Positions 1 through 4,200 of a stretch of DNA of 8,297 bases are shown here, in pieces; the first letter of the stretch is position 1; the number at the start of each line of letters is the position of its first letter. The DNA is taken from positions 1 to 8,297 of the forward strand of contig JAFADT010000895.1 of assembly GCA_023424585.1 (NCBI GenBank), written 5' to 3'. The stretch comes from Pseudomonadota bacterium. GTDB taxonomy: Bacteria; Myxococcota; Myxococcia; Myxococcales; Myxococcaceae. The notes under the pieces were generated by a model, which made no database searches, was not told the DNA's origin, and saw only the letters and a list, made by a program, of their open reading frames with translations. A program made the position numbers and the translations under genes.

Positions 1-377
1 CCCTTCACCACCGCCTCCCACCTCGCCGGGTCCCACACCGGCTGCTCGCCGATGGGCAGCTCCTCGAACGGGACGAGCGCCGAGAAGCGCGACTCCGTGG
101 CGAAGAAGCTCACGCGCCTGCCCGCGCCCCGGGCCGCCCGGTGGAAGGCCTCCACCACGTCGTGCACGCGCTCCTGCGCGGCGATGGGGCCGCCCCCCGC
201 CACCCACGCGCCGCCCGTGTCCACGTAGGCGATGCACCCGTCCCCTTCCGGCGCGAACCAGTACTCGAAGCCCGGCTGCAGCACCTGGAAGGACGTCGCG
301 TTCCAGCCGTGGTGCTTGAGCAGCGCCAGCACCCGCTCGCGCGGGTCGCCTGGGGTGTCCTGGTGGGGGTCGGCCAT
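1..377 (-). CDS. DUF2156 / lysyl-phosphatidylglycerol synthase-like protein, N-terminal part, runs off left edge
   Basis: Only the first 125 residues are inside the window; the gene continues past base 1. It starts at ATG 377 (MADPHQDTPG...). The visible part resembles the start of the GNAT-like catalytic domain of MprF-type phosphatidylglycerol lysyltransferases: an aromatic stretch FEYWFAPEGDG (37-47), then IAYVDTGGAWVAGGGPIA (49-66), matching the family's strand, glycine and 'gdP' loop, then a helix and RRVSFFATESRF (87-98). In the family this domain moves an amino acid from aminoacyl-tRNA to a membrane lipid. No membrane segment precedes the domain, so this is not a full MprF with an N-terminal flippase. 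It is probably a soluble or peripheral stand-alone DUF2156 protein, and its substrate cannot be told from the sequence. It is co-oriented with mtgA but separated by 248 bp, so it probably has its own promoter. Confidence 0.82.
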   Translation of the reverse strand, partial: MADPHQDTPGDPRERVLALLKHHGWNATSFQVLQPGFEYWFAPEGDGCIAYVDTGGAWVAGGGPIAAQERVHDVVEAFHRAARGAGRRVSFFATESRFSALVPFEELPIGEQPVWDPARWEAVVK

Positions 378-625
378 GGTGTTTGCGGTCAAACTACGTC
401 CCACGCGGCAGTCCCGCCAGCGCAAGCCACCCGGGCAGGCAGGGCACATCCCGAAGGGCCGGACCGTGGGGGAGGCCAACGCTCCAGGTGGAAATGCGCG
501 GGCGAGCGATCCAACCCGGCCGCTCCCACGCACTACAGGGGGACGACCTTGACGGGGATATCAGGGCCGGAAGCCGGGCCCCCAGGGTACGGCCCTGCCA
601 TGGGGCGCCCGGCTTGCAGTACCGC
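378..625. other. intergenic region between mtgA and the DUF2156 gene
   Basis: These 248 bp lie between the end of mtgA and the start of the DUF2156 gene, both on the minus strand. I see no protein-like reading frame. Near the mtgA end there is a small perfect inverted repeat, CAGGG-TACGG-CCCTG (583-597), with a 5-base stem and no run of T on either side. The end nearest the DUF2156 gene should hold that gene's promoter. Nothing else is recognisable. Confidence 0.5.
391..396 (-). promoter_or_regulatory. possible -10 hexamer (TAGTTT) before the DUF2156 gene
   Basis: On the minus strand TAGTTT lies 13 bases before ATG 377, and no Shine-Dalgarno sequence is visible between them. No convincing -35 element is seen 16-18 bp upstream. 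The match to a vegetative -10 box is modest, so the call rests mainly on position. Confidence 0.25.
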
Positions 626-1519
626 TCAGGGGCCCTCTTCGTCCGCGTCCTCCGCGCCCCCGTCCTCCGCGGGGGCCCGGCCGAGCAGCTGGTCCACCTC
701 CGCGTGCGCGCGCTCCGCCTGCGCCGCGCTGATGCGGTTGTAGAGCTTCAACGCATCCACCACGTGGTGCGCGTGCTTCCACAACGCGCGGGAGCCGCTG
801 GCGGGCGAGCGCTTGCGCGGAGACGGCAGCATCGCGGCGAGCACCGCCCCCTGCGCCACGGAGAGCTGGGACGCGGACACGCCGAAGTGCTCCCGCGCCC
901 CCGCCTCAATCCCATACACGCCGTTCCCCCACTCCACCACGTTGAGGTACAGCGTGAGGATGCGCTGCTTCGTCAGCGCCTCCTCCAGCCGGTGCGCCAG
1001 CACCAGCTCCTTCAGCTTGCGCACCAGGCTGCGGTCCGTGGACAGCCAGAGGTTCTTCGCCAGCTGCTGCGTGAGCGTGGACGCCCCGCGCCCCAGCCTC
1101 CCCTGCTCCACCGCCTGCCCCACCGCGCGCGCCAGCTCCACCGCGTCCACGCCGTCGTGCAGGTAGAAGCTCGCGTCCTCGGAGAGGAGGACCGCGTCCA
1201 CCGCGGGCTTGGACACCGCCGACAGCGGCACCCACTGCTGCCGGCGGCGCGGCTTGCGCCCGGCCTCGCGCGCCTCGCTCGCGCGCTGCTCGATGAGCGC
1301 CGTCGTCTTCGGGTTCTCCTTCGCCAGGGGGGCAGCGTCCGGCAGCCCGGCGAACGTGGCCACCGCGGTCCCCAGGCCCAGCACCCACACGCTCCCCAGC
1401 ACCCAGCGCCCCCACCGCCTCCGTCGCGGCGGCGCGGGACGCGCCTCCGGCGGCGGCCGGACGGGCTCGGCGGGCGAGGGGCTCGGCGGGACTTCGGGCG
1501 GACCTTCGACGGTGGACAT
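626..1519 (-). CDS. mtgA: monofunctional biosynthetic peptidoglycan transglycosylase (GT51)
   Basis: This 297-residue protein is predicted to polymerise lipid II into glycan strands on the outer face of the inner membrane. It has a proline-rich cytoplasmic N-terminus (1-33), a basic stop PRRRRWGRW (31-39), one membrane anchor (about 39-59) and a GT51 domain (about 95-235). The catalytic motif EDASFYLHDG (114-123) carries the general acid/base Glu114. It is followed by GASTLTQQLAKNL (145-157), RKLKE (167-171, second key Glu171), KQRILTLYLN (184-193) and VEWGNGVYGIEAGA (195-208), the last typical of MtgA. No transpeptidase domain follows, so it is not a bifunctional PBP. The C-terminus is acidic. 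I chose ATG 1519; an in-frame GTG at 1558 would add 13 residues and overlap the upstream gene. It lies 13 bp after the NlpC/P60 gene, probably in the same transcript. Confidence 0.92.
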   Translation of the reverse strand: MSTVEGPPEVPPSPSPAEPVRPPPEARPAPPRRRRWGRWVLGSVWVLGLGTAVATFAGLPDAAPLAKENPKTTALIEQRASEAREAGRKPRRRQQWVPLSAVSKPAVDAVLLSEDASFYLHDGVDAVELARAVGQAVEQGRLGRGASTLTQQLAKNLWLSTDRSLVRKLKELVLAHRLEEALTKQRILTLYLNVVEWGNGVYGIEAGAREHFGVSASQLSVAQGAVLAAMLPSPRKRSPASGSRALWKHAHHVVDALKLYNRISAAQAERAHAEVDQLLGRAPAEDGGAEDADEEGP

Positions 1520-1529
1520 CCGACGGCCG

Positions 1530-1535
1530 TGTCTA
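1530..1535 (-). promoter_or_regulatory. TAGACA hexamer overlapping the upstream stop codon, possible -10 for mtgA
   Basis: Minus-strand TAGACA begins with the TAG stop codon of the NlpC/P60 gene and ends 10 bases before the mtgA ATG. There is no Shine-Dalgarno sequence between them. The arrangement matches those before 3625, 4201 and 6770. The last base is A, not the usual T, so this is one of the weaker copies. Confidence 0.3.
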
Positions 1536-2234
1536 GCGCCGCGCGCTCCGGGCGTCACCCTTCACGGTGAGCTTCGCGGACGCCAGGCGCGGCTCGGGTG
1601 AGCGCCAGCGCTCGTCCACCGACGCGAAGCCCGCCACCAGCTCCCCGGCCAGGTAGCCGCGCGTGTTCTTGCCCTTGCGGCGCAGCCAGTCGTTGAGCAC
1701 GCGGCCCTTCGCGTCCTTGCGCTCCTCCGGATGCAGGAGGTTGAAGCGCGAGCGCCTCACCAGCCCGCCCGACTTGTGCACGAACGTCACCGTGCCGTCC
1801 GCGCCCACGCGCTCCACGATGCCGATGTGCGTGAGGCCGTCATTGACGAGGCCGTCGCGGTTGCGGTCGAACGTGTCCTTGAAGAACACCAGCGCGCCCG
1901 GCTTCGGCGTCTCCGACAGCATCCCCAGCGCGCGCGCCTTGCGGTGGATGGCCGTGACGCCGTTCTCCTCCGGCAGCACGTCGTCCGGCAGCAGGTCCAA
2001 CCGGCGCTGCTGGAACGCCAGCCGCGTCAGGCCCGAGCAGTCATCGCTCACCGTCGAGCTCATCTTCGCCAGCGTCGTCAGCCCCACCCAGGACCTCGCC
2101 CGCCACAGCGCCCGGTCCGCCAGCGGGACTTCCGGCCGGGCCTTCTTCGTCGTCGCGGCCCTGCTCGCGGCCTGGGCCGCTCCGCCCCACAGCAGCGCGC
2201 TCACCAACGCGCCCACCCACACGCCTCGTCCCAT
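1533..2234 (-). CDS. exported NlpC/P60-type (CHAP-like) cysteine peptidase
   Basis: This 233-residue protein starts with a signal peptide (MGRGVWVGALVSALLWGGAAQA, 1-22, likely cleavage after AQA), so it is exported. The catalytic core follows NlpC/P60 logic: Cys66 in SDDCSGLTRLAF (63-74), His136 in LTHIGIV (134-140), and His153 in VTFVHKSGG (149-157) as probable third residue. PGALVFFKD (112-120) is the strand typically preceding the His. Enzymes of this fold usually cut peptide bonds in peptidoglycan stems. Between Cys and His lies DRNRDGLVND (123-132), which has the spacing of an EF-hand-type calcium loop. I chose ATG 2234 because it begins directly at the signal peptide; an in-frame TTG at 2252 would add six residues. 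No good ribosome binding site is visible at either start. The neighbour mtgA, 13 bp downstream, supports a peptidoglycan role. Exact cleavage specificity is unknown. Confidence 0.87.
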   Translation of the reverse strand: MGRGVWVGALVSALLWGGAAQAASRAATTKKARPEVPLADRALWRARSWVGLTTLAKMSSTVSDDCSGLTRLAFQQRRLDLLPDDVLPEENGVTAIHRKARALGMLSETPKPGALVFFKDTFDRNRDGLVNDGLTHIGIVERVGADGTVTFVHKSGGLVRRSRFNLLHPEERKDAKGRVLNDWLRRKGKNTRGYLAGELVAGFASVDERWRSPEPRLASAKLTVKGDARSARR

Positions 2235-2297
2235 GCGCCCGCGGCAGAGCAACCGCCGTGCCCGGCTTCCGCGGCGCTGCGCCTGTCCGCCTCACGA

Positions 2298-2317
2298 CGG
2301 AGCGCGCGCACGCTCCG
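2298..2317. repeat. perfect 7-bp inverted repeat (hairpin)
   Basis: CGGAGCG and CGCTCCG flank a 6-base loop CGCGCA, in the 138-bp gap between the membrane protein gene and the NlpC/P60 gene. It has no T tract on either strand. It could be a terminator-like or processing hairpin, an operator, or chance in GC-rich DNA. A second weaker pairing, GTGGG with CCCAC around a 10-base loop, lies at 2325-2344. Confidence 0.35.
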
Positions 2318-2372
2318 GCACGCGGTGGGCAAGGAAGTTCCCACGCACGGCAACCGCGCGCCCTGGCCCCCT

Positions 2373-3488
2373 TCAGGGGACGACGGCGGTGGAGGCGGCC
2401 GGTGCCGCATCCGGGCTCGGGTTGGCGGGCTCCTGCCCCAAGCTCGACGGGGCCTTGTTCCACCGGCCTTCACCGGTCGGCGCCCGCGACCGCCCCGAGC
2501 CGGTCAGCACGCGCAGGTACTCGTCATGGAGGATGGGCGCCGGACGGGGAGCGGGGTCGGTGACGCTCCGCCCGGACGGAGGCCGCGAGTCTCCACCTTG
2601 GGTCATCGCGGGCCCGCAGCCCCGGCTCGCGCACCCGGGAGCAGGGGACTCGCCGGGCGTGGCCGGGCGCCACCCGGTCCGGTGGGTTCCCCAGGTCCGC
2701 GTGGGCCGGGGCTCCATCCGGGTCGGGGGGTTGGGCGGAGGCGCCCAGGGCCGCGGGCTCTTCGCCCGGGCCTCCAGCGCGACCATCAGCGGCAGCGCGA
2801 GCCCCAGGACCGCGAACTGCCCCAGGGCGCCGGGCATCCGAGAGCCGGAGGCGGTCAGCACCTGCGCGCGCACGTTCGCGAGGAGGAAGGCGCCGCCAAT
2901 GGCCATGCACAGCGCGAGCGCCCCCCACGTCACGGCCTGCGCCGTGATGGAGATGGAGGCCAGGCGCCAGGTCGCGCCCATCTCCACCGCCGCCCTCCAG
3001 GTCTGCTCCTTCCAGTCCGCGGCCAGCCCGCCCATGCCGTAGCCCACCCCGCACGCCACCACCCACACGGCCGCGCCGTGCACCTCGCGCCGCAGGAGCC
3101 ACGCCTGCGTGAGGCCCAGCGCCACCCCCATCCCCACGGGCGCCAGGGTGGGAGCCAGCCCCAGCGCCACGGCCAGGGCCCGCGAGCCCACCAGGCCCAC
3201 CGGCACCGCCATCGCCGTCATCCCCACCCAGCCCGCGACCTGGAGCCCCGCCCGGCGCAGCGCGTACACCTGCGCGCCGCCCAGCATCACCCCCGCGACG
3301 GCATGGACCGCCAGCTCCGCGAGCCGGTGGATCACCCCCTGCTCCACCGCGGACAGCCGCCAGAGGGCCGCCGAGCGGAGCACCGCGTCCAGCAGGCCCA
3401 CCCATTCATCCGCCTGCACCCAGGGGATGAGCAGGCCCAGCACGCTGACCGCCGCCACGAGGACCGCATGAAAGAGACGGGTGCCCAT
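2373..3488 (-). CDS. predicted multi-pass membrane protein with long proline-rich C-terminal tail
   Basis: I do not recognise the family. The 371-residue product has about six or seven hydrophobic segments: roughly 8-24, 61-77, 83-112 (one or two), 115-132, 138-153, 184-205 and 222-239. The stretch GVALGLTQAWLLRREVHGA (121-139) resembles the 'G..QWLVLRR' pattern often seen in bacterial integral membrane proteins of unknown function. From residue 240 to the end the chain is a Pro/Arg/Gly-rich, probably disordered tail with one more ordered-looking patch, ILHDEYLRVL (319-328). The tail is in an intact frame, but its codons are less strictly GC-ending than those of neighbouring genes. I chose ATG 3488 because the first membrane segment follows at once and a CAGACT hexamer lies 8 bases upstream; an in-frame GTG at 3539 would add 17 polar residues. 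It is divergent from the HExxH gene and first of the minus-strand run. Confidence 0.68.
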   Translation of the reverse strand: MGTRLFHAVLVAAVSVLGLLIPWVQADEWVGLLDAVLRSAALWRLSAVEQGVIHRLAELAVHAVAGVMLGGAQVYALRRAGLQVAGWVGMTAMAVPVGLVGSRALAVALGLAPTLAPVGMGVALGLTQAWLLRREVHGAAVWVVACGVGYGMGGLAADWKEQTWRAAVEMGATWRLASISITAQAVTWGALALCMAIGGAFLLANVRAQVLTASGSRMPGALGQFAVLGLALPLMVALEARAKSPRPWAPPPNPPTRMEPRPTRTWGTHRTGWRPATPGESPAPGCASRGCGPAMTQGGDSRPPSGRSVTDPAPRPAPILHDEYLRVLTGSGRSRAPTGEGRWNKAPSSLGQEPANPSPDAAPAASTAVVP

Positions 3489-3496
3489 GGCCCGGC

Positions 3497-3502
3497 AGTC
3501 TG
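3497..3502 (-). promoter_or_regulatory. CAGACT hexamer, possible -10 for the membrane protein gene
   Basis: On the minus strand CAGACT sits 8 bases before ATG 3488 and differs by one base from the TAGACT before the HExxH gene. The short spacing would give a transcript with almost no leader. No -35 box is visible. It supports ATG 3488 over the upstream GTG. Confidence 0.28.
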
Positions 3503-3611
3503 CGCGACTCCCGTGGTCCAAGGCCATCCGCGGGGCCACCGTCCTGCCCGCCGGCCAACGAAGGTGTCGCCCGGTGGAGGTGGATGTACGGCGCGACGGG
3601 ACCCCGCGGGT

Positions 3612-3617
3612 TAGACT
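3612..3617 (+). promoter_or_regulatory. TAGACT hexamer, probable -10 for the HExxH gene
   Basis: TAGACT lies 7 bases before GTG 3625, a distance that would place the transcription start at or next to the start codon. No Shine-Dalgarno sequence directly precedes the GTG and no TTGACA-like box lies 16-18 bp upstream. The short flanks GGGT and ACCC around it form a small inverted repeat. Confidence 0.4.
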
Positions 3618-3624
3618 GACCCCG

Positions 3625-4188
3625 GTGCGCTTCGCCTACTACCAGCGGCTGTCGCCCGCCGAGCAGCGGGTCTACCGCCAGAGCGACGCCGTCACGGAGG
3701 TGCCCCTGCGGACGCCCGCGACGCTGCGGCCCCGGGTGGAGGCGGTGCGGGAAGCGCTGCGCCAGGAGGACCGGGCGCAGCTCCAGGCCGCGACGCAGGC
3801 CCTGGCCCGCGCGATGACCGGGCGGCTGGAGGTGGCCGGGGTGGAGGTGGAGGTGCTGGAGGCGCGGCCCTCGAGTGAGGAGGGCGAGCTGCACGGGCTC
3901 TACACGTGGGCGCCCGGGCAGCGGCCCCGCATCCAGGTGTGGATGCGCACCGCGAAGCGCGGCCAGGTCGTGGCCTTCCGCACGTTCCTGCGCACCTTCC
4001 TGCATGAGCTGTGTCACCACCTGGACTTCCTCTGGCTGGAGCTGTCCGCCTCCTTCCACACGGAGGGCTTCTTCCAGCGCGAGTCGAGCCTCTTCGGGCA
4101 GCTGGTGCCCCCGGCAGCGGGGGCGAAACGCCGTGAAGCGGCGGACACTGGGAAATGGAGCGCGAGCACAAGGCGCGGCCGGCGCTAG
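3625..4188 (+). CDS. small HExxH zincin-like protein, putative zinc metallopeptidase of unresolved family
   Basis: From GTG 3625 the product is 187 residues (MRFAYYQRLSPAEQRVY...). The key feature is HELCHH (127-132), an HExxH zinc site at the end of an amphipathic helix, FRTFLRTFLHELCHHLDF. A third ligand could be His145 or Glu147 in FHTEGFFQRE (144-153), 14-16 residues later. The order HExxH, spacer, H-x-x-G/F and a basic residue recalls SprT-like domains, but I cannot assign the family. A charged helical N-terminal half (about 34-68) precedes a short strand-rich segment with LHGLYTW and RIQVW. There is no signal peptide, so it is probably cytoplasmic. An open frame extends upstream to 3481 but looks non-coding. 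The TAG stop is followed, in the same frame, by the M1 aminopeptidase 12 bp later. Protease activity is inferred from the motif alone. Confidence 0.78.
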   Translation: MRFAYYQRLSPAEQRVYRQSDAVTEVPLRTPATLRPRVEAVREALRQEDRAQLQAATQALARAMTGRLEVAGVEVEVLEARPSSEEGELHGLYTWAPGQRPRIQVWMRTAKRGQVVAFRTFLRTFLHELCHHLDFLWLELSASFHTEGFFQRESSLFGQLVPPAAGAKRREAADTGKWSASTRRGRR

Positions 4189-4191
4189 ATT
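4186..4191 (+). promoter_or_regulatory. TAGATT hexamer overlapping the stop codon, probable -10 for the M1 aminopeptidase gene
   Basis: TAGATT begins with the TAG stop of the HExxH gene and ends 9 bases before ATG 4201. The 9 bases between are pyrimidine- and C-rich with no Shine-Dalgarno sequence. No -35 match is visible. It could give a near-leaderless mRNA for the aminopeptidase independent of read-in from the gene upstream. Confidence 0.38.
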
Positions 4192-4200
4192 GCCGCCCCT

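Larger units (their letters stand above)
3489..3624. promoter_or_regulatory. divergent intergenic region with promoters for both strands
   Basis: These 136 bp separate two divergently read genes and must hold the start signals for both. On the plus strand TAGACT (3612-3617) ends 7 bases before GTG 3625. On the minus strand CAGACT (3502-3497) ends 8 bases before ATG 3488. No clear -35 box is found for either. A short plus-strand reading frame of 11 codons (3584-3619), preceded by GGAGG, also lies here. Confidence 0.45.

Noticed and set aside
404..419. A sigma-54-like sequence on the minus strand before the DUF2156 gene (TGGCGGGACTGCCGCG).
   Set aside because: The GG and GC pairs have the right 12-base offset, but the usual TT before the GC is CC, and such partial matches are expected in GC-rich DNA.
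583..597. CAGGG-TACGG-CCCTG inverted repeat downstream of mtgA as a terminator.
   Set aside because: The stem is only 5 bp and no T tract follows on either strand, so I list it only as part of the intergenic region.
383..1570. A plus-strand open frame of 395 codons opposite mtgA.
   Set aside because: It is the antisense register of mtgA, which has all GT51 catalytic motifs; the translation is Arg-rich with a proline run and no domain.
1731..3614. A plus-strand open frame of 627 codons.
   Set aside because: It is the antisense register of the NlpC/P60 and membrane protein genes, which share a frame. The product is Arg/His/Pro-rich and domain-free.
3481..3624. The upstream extension of the HExxH frame as true coding sequence.
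   Set aside because: The extra 48 codons cover the divergent promoter region, give an Arg-rich sequence without structure, and would overlap the start of the membrane protein gene on the other strand.
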